The notes under the pieces were generated by a model. It saw only the letters and a program-made list of their open reading frames with translations, searched no databases and was not told the DNA's origin. This document shows positions 1 through 12,639 of a stretch of DNA of 64,000 nucleotides, one piece after another. The stretch's first letter is position 1. Each line of letters starts with the position of its first letter. A program made the position numbers and the translations under genes. The stretch is from Prostheceraeus crozeri (Eukaryota; Platyhelminthes; Polycladida; Euryleptidae), in assembly GCA_907163375.1 (NCBI GenBank), contig CAJQUW010001859.1, positions 744,001 through 808,000 on the forward strand, written 5' to 3'.

Positions 1-620
1 GGTGGCGAAAATCACAAAAGAGATTCTTTTAACTTTCTGCGTAACCATCCTTCATGAGCGTCAATCGTAAAACCGAAGTTCCTTCCATATCAGTCAAAAA
101 TTATTTGATAATGATTTGCTAACATAATTTGAACTAAATTAGCTTTCGAGAAACTTTGGAGGTATTCCTGGAGTCCCGCTGTGTTCTTGAGACAATTACA
201 GTCCAGCAGAGACAAGTCCAGCCGAGGCAGGAAATAATTCTCAGATGCGAGAATATTGTTCAGCAACCATGAATAGAGACTGAATATCTTGTGAATATCA
301 AATGAAAAATCTTATGAAAATAAAGAAAGATCAGGTGAAGTCCAGAATCACTAGCACAATTGCAGTAATTGGCAATTTTATGTGATAAATTACATTTCCT
401 GAGTAATTGACAGAATATATAACACATGCCTACTTGTAATCCTGAATCTCGAGATTTTGATACTTGGAAAAAATTGAACTCCAGATCGAGATTGAACTCA
501 CTAGTTTTAACCAGGCGTCAGATATATTTCGTATTTGAGATAATGCTGCAGGGTTAGAGAAGCATTTCTTCCTGGAATAACAGGGGTGATGGAGCATTAG
601 CAAAACGATTAATCGCAAAG
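1..620. other. intergenic, nothing recognised
   Basis: AT-rich non-coding sequence. I see no long open frame, RNA gene or clear repeat boundary here. The last 80 bases contain a short TTAATCG motif that recurs in the inverted-repeat element beginning at about 624. Confidence 0.5.
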
Positions 621-623
621 AGG

Positions 624-1076
624 TATTTACGAAGAGTTACTGCTCGTTATCAAATATCGGTCGTAATTATGTGATTATAAATATTACGATTAATCGTGAA
701 GTCATGTTTGCGAAGAGTACCCTTCGCACAGTAAATCGATAAATTTTAAGAGAGCATGAACAATGCGCGGATGATCGTTGGATATAGCCAGTTAATTGAC
801 GAATGATAATCCTTCGCGCAATCACGGGAGGTCTCTACCCACTCGTAATAATGCGAATGATAGCTGACACCCTCATTTTGATCATAGAAATTGCCATGGC
901 ATCACACATATTGACATTGCAGCTCTCATTAAGAAGAGAAAGAGTGTTATTACGATGTCGATTAATCGCTTTGTTTATACTCCACCTCCCTTTTACACCA
1001 CGAAGAAATGCTCCTCTAACCATATAATCACATTACTACGACCGATATTTGATAATGAGCAGTAACTCTTCGTAAT
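624..1076. mobile_element. MITE-like element with about 50-bp terminal inverted repeats
   Basis: The stretch from 627 (TTACGAAGAGTTACTGCTC and on through CAAATATCGGTCGTA to GTGATTATA) returns as its reverse complement at about 1022-1075 with only a few mismatches. No transposase is present. A TA dinucleotide sits just outside each arm, which would fit a Tc1/mariner-type target, but the exact outer edge differs by about one base between arms, so the family is not settled. Short open frames inside are antisense pairs of one another and are not genes. Confidence 0.6.
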
Positions 1077-2511
1077 AAAAGAGACTGGTGATGAGGCAGT
1101 CTGATTTGTCCGCATAGTATAAACTTTTGTAAGGTGTGGACTATAGCTAGTAAATTAAAACTTATCAACTTATGAACTTGCTAATAAATGGACCGTCTAA
1201 ATTCTACTTTTTAAAATCAATACTTCAGTTACATATCGGACCCGTACTCGGACTCGGCCAGTGCAAAGAAGACAACTGCTAAATAATTTATTTTGTGGGT
1301 GGTGGAAAAATTAATTTGCTTAGAAAAATCAATGATTTTGATGACACTTTTGTCATTGCTCTTCCATCATTGCTCTTCCATGATAAAGTACAACATAGAA
1401 TACCCGAAGCGCAAACACTGCATAAAGAGAAGAAGACAAACTAATGCAGTAGAAACGGATGTCGGACACGGAATAGGATAACTTTCTTCTAGCCACTTCT
1501 AAGAGATCATTTAAATTGAAAAAGAAGTAATTTCCTCTCAGCGTGACCTCATCAAGTCAAAAAATGATATTGTTTTAAAAACATGTCTCCATATCTTAAC
1601 CCTTATCAGGCCAAGGTTTTCGGAAGCCTTTGTTGGCCAACTGTTTACATTTTGTGAACAACATATTTTTTCAGAAATTGACTATTAAATTCATATTTTA
1701 TAGAAGGAATGTTTATGTCAATGATAAATTATTACAAATAGTCATATATAATGATTGAATATGTATAATATACTAAGCACAGTAGGCCTGACGTACAGTT
1801 TCATATATTTATATTAGGCCCACTATAAATAAATTTTTATAATTTTGATGTTAGTAAAAATAATTTCTTTTTCAATTTGCTCTATTTTGTTCAGTTCATG
1901 CAAAAATGTGCTTTCTTATAATTGAGGCTTGGATATTCATGTTGATGTCATTACCAATCATTAAATAAGCTAAATTAAAAAGTTATAATAGGCCTAAAAA
2001 TCACTTTGTTCCAAAAATGTTCATTGACAAAAGAGACAGAAGATTTTCATCTGAACGTCGTCGATGTGAACAAGTTGCTATTTTACATGCATAAGCACCC
2101 GGAAAAACCGAGCTGCGTCATGTTGTTCACCAATTTTCGTGCCCATATGACACTTGTAACGGTGTCGTTGATTACACATTATATTGTGTAACCTAGTGTC
2201 CTCAAACATCGCTGCAAGCATCATGTCTCGAAAGGAGCAATCAAAGAACATCTTCAACATTCAAACACATTTTGAAAAAGGATGTAGGCTATGACAATGT
2301 TGAAGAACATGACTATCATAGTAAGCAAGAAGTATAGCAAGATAACAAGCAACGTGATCTTGAAATAGCTGAGGCTTTGCTCATCAAAAGCCTCCATCCC
2401 CAACTAAATCAGCATGATCAAAGTTTGACAAGGCGACTATTAGTTATGTAGCTTTATCCTTATTCTTCTTTAGCTTTCTTTAATAGTTTTAGTCGATATC
2501 CTTCCCAGGGA
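1077..2511. other. intergenic, nothing recognised
   Basis: AT-rich sequence with scattered short frames and no family signature. No splice-bounded coding exon or RNA gene could be supported. Confidence 0.45.
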
Positions 2512-2600
2512 TGCGGAGTCCTATCATTTTAATAGGACTCCGACTCCGGTGTTTGAAAGGACTCCGGCTTTTGATAAGACTACTCCGACTCCGGGTGGCA
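2512..2600. repeat. hairpin plus GACTCC-type simple repeat (left copy)
   Basis: CGGAGTCCTAT is followed after seven bases by its exact reverse complement ATAGGACTCCG. Degenerate ACTCCG-rich repeats run on to about 2600. A related hairpin lies at 3182-3230. Confidence 0.6.
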
Positions 2601-3177
2601 AGTATATAAAGCCTATTTTTTTGAAAAATTAACTGGTGGCCTAAGCTTATAATTGATCATTATAAGCTTACCTGAACCTATTTTTAGTGATCATTGCTTG
2701 ATCAATTATCATTCATTTTCGATGAAAGTTTATCAAATGTCGCTTTCAGTTGGATGCATACGACTCGTTTGCTTCCATCTTCTTGATGTGTGCTTCACAC
2801 GGTTTTTCTCCAGTCTCTACTAGGCAGAAAAATCTACCATCCTTCTCCAAGGCTTTAGAGGAGCCATCACACACGAGTAAAACGTGAGGGTTAGAGGTAA
2901 TGTTCTCAAACAAACTAATATTTTACTTTTGTCTCTGATGTGACCTTTGGCGAGTAGGTGTCATCGAGGCTAGGAAGCCTTGTCTTCTATACTAAATCAC
3001 CGAGTAAAAAGACAATCCATTTTTCACTATCATGGTTCATTCCCTCAACTGTTGCAAGCTTTGCATGCACTGATGTCTCTGTACTTTTGTTTGACGGAGA
3101 AAGTTGACATCAAGACAGTGACAGTTATGCACAAGGATAAACGATTTGTTTGTATTATATTTCGGGTCTAGTTATAG

Positions 3178-3232
3178 GCCGGAGTCCGGAGTCCTATCAT
3201 TTGATAGGACTCCCACTCCGACTCCGACTCCT
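3178..3232. repeat. hairpin plus GACTCC-type simple repeat (right copy)
   Basis: GGAGTCCTATCA is followed after two bases by TGATAGGACTCC, then by repeated ACTCCG units. It is the same motif as the hairpin at 2512, about 670 bases away. Confidence 0.6.
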
Positions 3233-5583
3233 GATCCTTCCCATTCACTGTATTAGTATATCTTTAGCTATCTTTGCATGTATATTTCAGGACATTGATA
3301 TTCAATTAACATGTACATGTAGTTTGAAATTTGTTTCCTTTTTAGATGCGTTATGTCTTACTTATTTCACTCTTTCAAGATGGATAGTGTAATACCCGAA
3401 GCGCCGGTATAAATATTTTCTTGATCAAATGGTTTTCTAAAGTCGCTTTTTAGTTCTCTAGTTTTGAAGTCATGTCAATTTATAGATCATTTGAAAAATG
3501 TCATGTTAAGTTATCAAAAATTGCGATTTGCTTTTCTGCAATACTTGTATGAAAATATTTTACTGCCTAAATTTAAGAATTTAAGCTACATGTAGATATG
3601 TAGGACGATGCAATGAAAACGTTTTTTATTATAGGATAATGCATGGATAATGCTTGAAAATATCGCATGATATCTATCATAACGCATAGTTTAACCTGTA
3701 ATTCGGAGTGTGATATCTGATGGTTTCCGTTTGTTATGTACATAATACACGGAATATATCAGGCAATAACCATGGATTTCTAAATGGTATGGAAATCCAT
3801 GTAGAAGTCCATGGAAATATTCAAGTCCATTCATTTCCATTCGAGTCATTTAGCGCATGAAGACGGCGTGAATTTCCATCAATTCTGTTTATATCCTACC
3901 ACTACATGTACGTCAATGGTGTCAAATTGTTGTTTTCTAACTTACCACTCAGATCCCAATGACGGGCATGGAAAACAAGAGAATTTGAACTCCGATATTC
4001 TTGAAATATGGCATGACATATCATATTCAAGATAGCATTACTCAAGCTTGATGAAATGCATATGGTTCAATGGTCCGTCTAACTCTGATGGCATTCAAAG
4101 TTTGTCAGCTAAACATTGTGCATTTTATGACTTCCTCAAAAAATTGAGTGAACTTATAGCAGTAATAAGAATCAAACATGTCTTCGGAGTTGTTCAATGA
4201 TTGAAAGAAATTCTTAATCAATTTAAAATTTAATTGAAATTTAAATTTAATTCAAAATTTAATCAATACACAAGACCGAAGTCGTGAAATCTTGCTGTTG
4301 CAGGTTATGGAGCATAACATACCACCAAGCGGGGTATCAACATCGATGGAAAGTGGCAGATTACAGTATGTGCTAATTTAAGATGGAATCCGTCAATGGA
4401 CCCTATTATAAGAAACAAACAAGCCTCCAATCCAAGCTTCTATTTCGCAAAATTATGAGGCAATTCTTTCATGTGCTTATAGCGACATACTAACCATAGA
4501 CGTGGATAATAGTACACTAGAATGGAAGTTTGACATCTTGCCTATGTGCAATGATGGCACATGGAAAAATCTATGGTTTGTAGATCTGCTTCGATCTAAA
4601 ACATCGTATCATAGTCAAACTATTTGCCAAGTTGGTTGTGAAAGTTGTTGACAGCAAGTTGCAGGATTTTCATAAATGAAACTTTAAGTGAGATGGCAGC
4701 ATTGTTTCATGTGAATTAGCCTGCTATTCCATGGATTAATATACTGTGTCTATTTGTAGCAGTCATTGACAACTATTTTCTAATTTTTCGATACTGGAAT
4801 GTGAATCAAAAATTGGTTCAGAGTCATGATCGAATGTGGTCGGTGTGCTGTTTGTGAGAATATCTCAAGAATTCAAAGATAAAAATTCTAATTATTGGAC
4901 GATTTCTCCTTCTAGCGGTTAAGAAACCTGGCGCTTTCTGGAATAAACACATTGAAAGCTTCTTTACCGACAGTCATTTCTCTAATAAATGAAATATCGC
5001 TGGATCCTTTCAATTAATTACTAAATGACTTATGTGATATAGTGTGATGATATTTTGGAAGCTCATATTCGAAAGCATGCGAAGGTTTTGAAAATTGTTT
5101 AAATATATTGAACAGGGGAACCCTTTTAAGTAAAATGAATGCTCTGAGATTTCTTGGCCTCTAATTTCAAGCTGGAGCAATGCATGCTCTGTAAATCGAC
5201 ATTACAAGTTGCGTATGTGTCTGATGATACTCTTGATTGATTATAGGAGCGATATTTCAAAATGATGAACGTACAGAACGTTTAACAGGATTTCCTTCTT
5301 TGTCATCCTGTCGCTGCAGTATTTTGTAAATTTACTATTGATTTTGTGTACATGATCTCTGGACTACGGGCAGCAATCCAGATCACAACTTGACTTGACA
5401 ATTAAAAATGCCAACCCGAAAACAAGAAAGCCAGCTCGCAAAATGTGTTTTTTGCCCCAACTAAGTTCCCTCGGAGTGTGCCATGATTTTTATGCAATTT
5501 CCATTCTAGGACTTTCTATGGTATTATTAATTTCTATGATACTAACAGACCTTTCCCGTTGAACCTCAGCTCTTCAAACTATG
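3233..5583. other. intergenic, nothing recognised
   Basis: No coding exon or RNA gene seen. A local AT-rich self-complementary patch of AATTTAAATTTAATT type lies at about 4220-4265, and several copies of a CCATGGAAAT-like word lie at 3770-3850. Confidence 0.4.
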
Positions 5584-5585
5584 TA

Positions 5586-6899
5586 CAAGATGTTTCAAAA
5601 GTAGGCTAACAGTAGAAATTGGCCTTGAAAAGCTATGTCTTAATGCTATAGATTAATAAGCTATGTCATAATAATCTTTTTCACGATGCCACAGATAGCT
5701 AATATGCCTTGTATTCGTAAGGGGCAAAAATTCAATACTCTTTGACATCGCGTAAATCATATTAAAATATCTCATGATCTCCAGTGTTTTCATGCCTACA
5801 TATTTCACTACAACCAATACAACCCCATCCTGCTGAAAGTACAGCTCATTGAAGTTGTTCAATGACTGCATCTCAGGAATCGCAAAGGATTGGAGCATTT
5901 GAAGGTACACCTCAGCCGTCACAGTTCTTTCAAAAAATACTGGCCCAATCACACCGTTGCTTGACATACCGGCCCAGACGGTTAAGCCAGGCTGGTTCAG
6001 CTCATTTGTTGATACCATGTGCGGATTTTCAGGGAACCAGTAGACACAGTTATGTCTATTTACGTGACCTGATAGTTTGAAACTGGCTTCGTCAGACCAA
6101 ACTATCTTGTCAAGCAAATCTGGGTTCTCCCGAATTTCCGACAACATGAGCACAGCAAACTGCAAGCGTCGTTCAGCATCATCCGGTAGAAGGTGCTGCA
6201 ACAGTCTGGGTCGGTATGGTTTCAACTCAACTTTCCTCATCAGTCTCCAAGTAGAGCTTAGAGAAATGTCCAACTCCAATGAGGCTCTTCTTGTTGACTT
6301 CTTCGGACTTTGAACAAATGTTTGGGCCACTAGCTCCTCGTTTGATGTTATTGAAACTGATCGAGGGCGTCCTGACTTCGGTGCATTCTCTACCGAACCG
6401 GTCTTTTCAAATTTATCTCGAATGCGATAAATAGCAAATCTTGATGGAGGATTGCTGTGAAAGGCATCTCTCCATTCCATTCGCACCTTTTCAGCATTCT
6501 TGTTTTTCCAAAAGGATTTCAAAATCCATTTTCTCTGATCATCTTTTAGATGACCTGACATGACAGAAGCAACAAATTCAAAAAAGCTTCAAGCTTGTTT
6601 AATTCACTTCAAGTCAAACTAACAGTGTTTGATTCAAATCAAATTAATTGAACATATCCATGTACGTAATGTCAGATTGGTGCTATATCTTGTCCATGAT
6701 AGATTTCAAAATTCCTTTGCCAATGGAATGCTACTGCATAGACTTCTAAATGATAGTAGCAATTACTTCGAAGTCTATGGCTCATGTTGGACTGATCATG
6801 GATATCCATCGACTGATTCAGGTGCAAATCGCCAATAGAACGGTCAACATAGATTTCCTAGGGCAAAATCAACTGTTAGCCTACTTTTGAAACACCTTG
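5586..6899 (-). mobile_element. Tc1/mariner-superfamily DNA transposon
   Basis: A 1.3 kb element bounded by TA target dinucleotides at 5584-5585 and 6900-6901. The left end reads CAAGATGTTTCAAAAGTAGG and the right end is its reverse complement with one mismatch; the inverted repeat runs about 29 bases, through GCTAACAGT. A transposase-related frame fills the minus strand. The roughly 310 bases between the right end and the start codon hold no other gene. Boundaries are seen directly; the superfamily rests on the TA target and the transposase. Confidence 0.9.
5653..6561 (-). pseudogene. Tc1/mariner-type transposase with lost C-terminus
   Basis: A 302-residue frame. Residues 1-70 look like a helix-turn-helix DNA-binding region ending in the GRPRSV motif that usually precedes the catalytic domain. 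The catalytic domain then follows: the first aspartate is in WSDEASF (about D157), with HVNRHNCVYW after it, and the second aspartate is in YFQQDG (about D245). In an active enzyme these two and a third acidic residue bind metal for cut-and-paste transposition at a TA target. Here everything after residue 246 (VVLVVVKYVG...) no longer resembles the family and no third acidic motif can be placed, so the 3-prime third has been deleted or scrambled. The ATG was chosen because MSGHLKDDQR is a plausible N-terminus directly ahead of the helix-turn-helix. The copy cannot make an active transposase, although its terminal repeats are intact. Confidence 0.85.
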
Positions 6900-6901
6900 T
6901 A

Positions 6902-7612
6902 TATGTGATATATAGCAGGGACATCTATGATTGATATAATATATCTAAGGGACGTTCAACTCCCATGCCATGTACTGGACTGGAGGCCAGTGACTTTGGT
7001 AGACTTGATTAATGACGATAGTGTGTATCTGGGTAAAACCTTGGAACAAGTGGTAAACAATTCACATCATTATTGTAAAATAAATCAGAATCCAGCTGAA
7101 TTGATTGCCGTACATACTAATCAATACGCCCGGCCCAGTCATGCAGAGAAATTGTTGGAGGAATCTGTGCAGTGTACATATTCACAAACAAGCATATCAT
7201 CGATAGTCAATTTCAAATAAATTGGTGCTTTATATTCATTGATTTTCCCATTCTCTTATCTAAAGCCTCCTCCTGTATAATTATTTGGACCACTGGTGGA
7301 CTTTATTCGAAAATTCAAGAGCGATGAAGCGATATAACATGTACGTGATTTATTTCCGGCCTTGATGGACATTTTTATCACAGTCATGCGCGAATGTTTT
7401 CATATTCACCAACGAAATTCATACGGATTTGGATATCAACTGAAATCCTTATCAATACTGTCCCCTATATTGTCCAATATGGTAGGACATTAAAATCGTG
7501 GAAAGTCACCAATCATCACCGCTTGGTTTGCTTTTTACTCAATATGATCTTCGCATTTTATAAATCACTGGCATCATAATCACATTTTATTTGTTCGTCG
7601 GAGTTTTCATTA
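6902..7612. other. intergenic, nothing recognised
   Basis: Short open frames exist (one of about 97 codons near 6927), but they carry no domain signature, no credible splice context and no repeat support. Confidence 0.4.
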
Positions 7613-7623
7613 TACACTGTAAT
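7613..7623 (+). repeat. candidate target-site duplication, left
   Basis: TACACTGTAAT, repeated exactly and in the same orientation at 11488-11498, immediately outside the inverted-repeat ends of the 3.9 kb element. Confidence 0.55.
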
Positions 7624-10600
7624 CTGGCACCTCCTAAAGCGGAAGAAATCTGCATCCTAAAGCGCCACACACTAAAATTTCAGAAGGCTAAGTTGATTTA
7701 GTAGGCTAGCACACTGAAGAGAACAATAAACCTTAGACGTAAGCAGCTGCATAGTGGAGAGCGTGAGTCACTGCTTGCCATACAGCAGGAACGCTGTCGC
7801 ATAACAATAGCTGCTATTGAGGACATCATAAGTTCACGTTGCTGTATGTACATGAATCATTCTCCGCTTCATCTCTCCGAGGTTATGTAGCTGGCTTTGT
7901 CTTCGAATGGCAAATTGACTTTCCGTCAGTTGATATTGCAATTAAATTGTTTATTGAAATTATCTGTTGAAGTTGTGCAGTGGTAAATTGCAAATATATG
8001 GGCATCATGATGTCATACCAGGGGACTACATCTTTCCCATCAACGTCGATCGAAATACTGGATAAATGGAAAAGAAATATGGTAAGACTTGAAACCAAAT
8101 GGCCAAAAATCAGCATTCTATATTTTCTCGTGATACTCAATCGTAACAGATATACTAATCAATCTGGTTCATCAACTAAACGGCAGCTCTGAAAAATGAG
8201 GTGAGTTTCCTGTTGCTCTGATAGCCTACCGTATTCGAAAGAGTTGTAATGCATGCATGCTGTATAGCACTAATGTAAATCGAGTCTACGACTTCCGTAG
8301 TTAAAATGCCACTTTTCATAATGGGACTAAATTAATTCTTGCGGATAAGGCAAATATATATATTTCAAAAAGCTGTAAATTTTCGAGGTAGGCATACATT
8401 GTATTTGTCAATTTCATGCATTCATTCGCGCTATCTGTGCTCGGTAAAGCCTCTGAGAAGCAAATGCGTACTCATCTGTTATAAGTGGTGTGTCCAATAA
8501 GGTTTCCTAACGAAGGTGGAAAAATAATAGATACACGCATGTGAAGGGTTAAATTGAATTGGCATATCAAGTTTAGGATTCAATGCAAAGTTCTAAATGC
8601 TTTGATGTACACATACATTACTGTATTTATGTGTGGTCAATTATATTCAGAATATTCGAAAATTGGTTTATTTCAATGAAATTTAGTGGAAATACAACAA
8701 TCAATTCTGTATTTAGTTTATTGGAAGCACACATTAGTTGAATATAACCTGCTAATGTAACCATTTATCACCAACTGTCATGATAATCTATAGTCAGATA
8801 ATAGTATAGACATCGAAAAAATGCAATAGACGACACTGAAGGACATTCGTTTCCATTATGTAGTAGAATAGTTGTCTACAGTGTTTCCTGATTCGGACAT
8901 TTAAGAAAAAACATATTTTTGCAAACATATGCTTAAAATTACGCATTCAATCTTTTAAACGTTTTTATCTAATCTATTGAAATTCTGCTGCCATAGAGTT
9001 GTGAAATCGCTTAATAAATATTCATCAAAATATATGAAATTCCGGATGTTGAACTATGGGCCAACAGACTACTGACAAATTAAAACTTCTATACTTCTGT
9101 ATAGAATCTTCTGCCAATAAATATCCTTCTTGTCAGTATTCAAATATCCGCGGTTTTTCTACAATGTCCAGACACTATTGGATGCAAACGTATTTTTAAT
9201 GTACGGCTTTAATTGCTCAACATCTATAAATATTCAGTCCATCCTGTTGGCCACTTTTAAAAAATAGACCCATTTTAGTAATGAAAGTCTTTTTCATACT
9301 CTATTCATATTAGTCATTATTATTAAATTCTCAACGTAGCATGATATCAAGGCAAAGAAAGACTAAACAGTCATCAACGCAAACATTGAAAGATTACTTA
9401 ACTTAATATAGAATGTTTCTATTCTGTAAAAATACATGATAGGTATTTCTGATTGCAGGAAAATGTCCGCCTATTGAATGGAGCTTTCAAAAAAATCTCT
9501 CATATCATCTATAAATATCATGAGATAAAATCATCTCATGATCAGCATATCATGCTGGTTTCCTCAAACGAACTATAGGCCTACACACATAGAACCAAAA
9601 CCTCTGACGTTGAACAGTTTCAGACGCCTTCACAATGGCTATTAAATCACCGTAGAAAAGGAGATATTCCATTTTTTCATTTTTATTAAATTTCTAACGA
9701 CGATCTTGGGCCATATAAGCTATGCCAGTTATTATTTCTGAAGTCAATTTAGCTCATGCATGTTTGGTAGAGACCTGTGACGCTCATATAGTTTTTATCT
9801 GATCAATAAGTGGGGGAACTTGTTGTCACTTGGCAGTTTGCAAGACAGTGCATGCTGTCTGAAGTGGGAGAATCAATAAGAAACATGTGCAGTATTGTAT
9901 TAGAACTTTCAAACGAAAGTTAGTACTTGTGAATATGGATTATTAGCATAATATGTGCAATTTTTTGGAGATCTGAAACTCGTTAATTTCCATAATCTGT
10001 AGAACATCGAATAACTAAGAAAGGAGCCAATTTTCTGCAACAAGAGGTTTCAGTCATTTTATCAAAGTATATGTGCATGTATTCAATACAGCATTGATAA
10101 ATTACATCATCTAGGCGTATATCAAAATAAATAGCGTAATAAAAATAGTTTTAAAAAATACGATATGCTCTATGTATGCATGATTATAAGAAATTCTATT
10201 TTTTTCAATTATCAGACAAATCAAAAACTTCGAATATTTGAAGGAATCATAATTTGTTCAGCCTGCTGCATGTAACATGTAGATCTGACGTCCTTGTATA
10301 CTAAAGTTAATTATTTCTTTCCTTTCACTCCATAGTTCCTAACTAAAATTCCTTTTTCTTTTCAGCATTCATTTCGAGTGGAATATCAGTGAATGCAAAT
10401 ATGTGGTGTCCAAATATTGAATAGGTGCTTTGGCGGATGAAGCATCTATACCATCATGGTACATGCAGTCTTGTTTCATACGTATAATCTCCAACGCAAT
10501 TGACAGTACTTGACCACCGTAAAAACTGCTGGAAGGTCTTCTTCGTGTGCGTCACATCTTCATCAAGATCAGTGCAAAACTCTGTGAATTTTTGTTTGTG

Positions 10601-11487
10601 CCATAAATTACTTTGAATTCTTTAGTTTTTATCTTTCTACAATAATTTCTTGATGTTTTCCATGATGTTTTAGAACTGCAATATCTGTTAGTTCAGATCG
10701 TAATTTACTTGAAAAACAATAGAGATTGACTTGCATATCTAGCATTTGATTGTTATTCGATATTCGCATCTTGAGACTCTATTTTGTTACTTATCTTTAT
10801 TGCAACTGTTGATCTGCGATTTCACACATGCTTTTATCCACATAATTCTGTAATAAATATCCTACATGTTTCTCACATTTTATACTGTCTAGACACTGAT
10901 TATATTATGCAGCATTTGTATTTTTGTCACCGAAAATTGCGTGGTCAGGCCAAAATTTTCATTGTACATATATACATGAAATTTCGCTGTATCTGTTTCA
11001 TCAACAGACCTGTGATTGCATTCTTTTTGGTACCGGGTGTCAATTTTACAAATTTGTTTTATAAAATAAATATATTACCAATTATTGTTAATTATTAATA
11101 AATATATTAAATTTTATAAATTGTTTCATGTATTCGAATTGTACTTTAAAGTACAACACTAATGTCATGTTTTCTTGCATAACAATACTACAGGGGTTAA
11201 AGGGTTCTTATTTCTTTAGAGGGTTGTTTGTGAAGCAAGAGGTGAATATTGAATGAATATAATGAGAGCTTTGTCTGCAATAAATCTTAATGCGTAACCC
11301 GTCTATTGCTGAATAAAGATAGTAGTATGCATTGTCATAAGGGAAAAGTAGAAAATGTCATTGAAAAAATGTTTTAGGAGGTGAGAGGCTAGCCTTCTAA
11401 AAGGCGCATGCTTTAGGATTTTTTTATTAGTTACGAATAGTGTCTTGCTTTAGGAGGTGATTCAGCTCGCTTTAGGAGGTGCTGGTT
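7624..11487. mobile_element. non-autonomous DNA transposon, 3.9 kb, with CACCTCCTAAAGCG ends
   Basis: The left end reads CTGGCACCTCCTAAAGCG and the right end, reverse complemented, reads AACCAGCACCTCCTAAAGCG. Further copies of the word CCTAAAGC lie just inside both ends: one at about 7652 on the left and several between 11380 and 11470 on the right, as subterminal repeats. An 11-bp direct repeat flanks both sides. No transposase or other domain was recognised in the interior, which is AT-rich and non-coding. An 11-bp duplication would suit Mutator-like elements better than hAT (8 bp), but the family is not established. It could also be an older element whose interior has been replaced. Confidence 0.55.
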
Positions 11488-11498
11488 TACACTGTAAT
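11488..11498 (+). repeat. candidate target-site duplication, right
   Basis: Exact second copy of TACACTGTAAT found at 7613-7623. Confidence 0.55.
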
Positions 11499-11941
11499 TT
11501 GAAGGTCTCGCAGGTGATGCTCTATATTCACGAGATGTCTAATAAAAGATAAAAATATATTGACATCGGCAACCACTCATAACAAGGAGGCGCACTTTGA
11601 AAGACAGCACTAGTTGCACTCTTCCACCAAAATCTTGATAGAGGATCTTCCGAAGGAATGGATATTCAAACGAGCATTTTCATTTGTTATACCAATCAAA
11701 TTATTATGAATTTTTGACGTTTCAACGCGCGCGAAATAATAATTATTTACTCCAATCATGGATATCTATATAGCAATCTATCTTACTTTATAGATATCCA
11801 TGCTGCAGTGCATTGGAAGTAGCGGAATCTATGTCAATTATGAGTACTTGCGGGCTGCATATTGACTGGGTGATATCTTCTTCAAGTGGGTTCGAATCCG
11901 GGTGACGACACTGCAGTTTTCTCTTTGTTTGTTCCATTTTA
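11499..11941. other. spacer and possible 5-prime region of the following LINE
   Basis: Non-coding. The last 150 bases lead directly into LINE ORF1 and may be its 5-prime untranslated region. A GGTTCGAATCC word at 11889-11899 resembles a tRNA B box, but no tRNA can be folded around it. Confidence 0.35.
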
Positions 11942-12610
11942 ATGACGACACCGAAGCGTACTCGTTCGGGTTCAATTGAAACTAATCTCATGACAGAGAT
12001 CAAGAATCTGATCAAAAACTCAAGCGACGAAATTATTGCGACCTGGCGGACAGACATGAATGAAATCAAAACCCAAATTTCGAGCTTGACAGAACGTTTA
12101 ACAAAGTTAGAGAATTCAGTCAAGACCATCCAAGGTAATCATAAGACTCCAGAAAACGAGATTTCAAATATCAAATGTTATGTGAATGGTGCAGCAACTG
12201 AGTCCACTCAACTTTCATGTCGTAAAGCTGACGAAAGAATCTTAAGGATGAATAACATCGTTATCAGTAGTCTGTCTGAATGCAGTGGGACTGTCGATGA
12301 AAGGAAATCTTGGGATGAACAAGAAGCGAAAAAAGTTCTTAGATGGACCGCCTTTAGAGATGGGGCCTGGTATCTTCATTTTCATTATAAAGAAATGAAA
12401 TTAGGAAAGAGAAGTCTTTGTAGGGACATAAAAATAGTAAAACATCAAAAGGAATTTGGGGTGTTGTCAATGCAACTAGAAATGCAAGCTCATGTAATCC
12501 ATAGAGCAAACGTCCTCGAATTTGGTGATACTCAAAACCTTTTAAATGGGCTTACTCAAGAGTTCCTACGAAATTTCAATGTTAGAAATGAAATTGAACT
12601 ATCATCGTAA
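11942..12610 (+). CDS. LINE ORF1-like protein (coiled coil)
   Basis: A 222-codon frame. Residues 15-75 are rich in heptad-spaced hydrophobics with E, K, N and S (IKNLIKNSSDEI, SLTERLTKLENSV), as in the coiled coil of many LINE ORF1 proteins. The stretch at about 98-112 (ADERILRMNNIVISSLSE) matches the start of the RNA-recognition-like core that follows it in the CR1/Jockey group. ORF1 proteins coat the LINE RNA. The reverse transcriptase remains lie just downstream on the same strand. The family call is inference from pattern; the end of the frame may be altered, since it stops soon after the second domain. Confidence 0.55.
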   Translation: MTTPKRTRSGSIETNLMTEIKNLIKNSSDEIIATWRTDMNEIKTQISSLTERLTKLENSVKTIQGNHKTPENEISNIKCYVNGAATESTQLSCRKADERILRMNNIVISSLSECSGTVDERKSWDEQEAKKVLRWTAFRDGAWYLHFHYKEMKLGKRSLCRDIKIVKHQKEFGVLSMQLEMQAHVIHRANVLEFGDTQNLLNGLTQEFLRNFNVRNEIELSS

Positions 12611-12639
12611 CGGTGATGAGATTTAGTCTCTTCATATTT

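Noticed and set aside
5862-6313. Plus-strand frames over the transposase
   Set aside because: Shadows of the minus-strand transposase frame.
10784-11098. 104-codon frame inside the 3.9 kb element
   Set aside because: Low-complexity, hydrophobic and AT-driven; no transposase motif.
11860-11915. tRNA-like B box GGTTCGAATCC
   Set aside because: The T-arm does not pair, no A box with correct spacing and no acceptor stem were found. At most a decayed SINE promoter.
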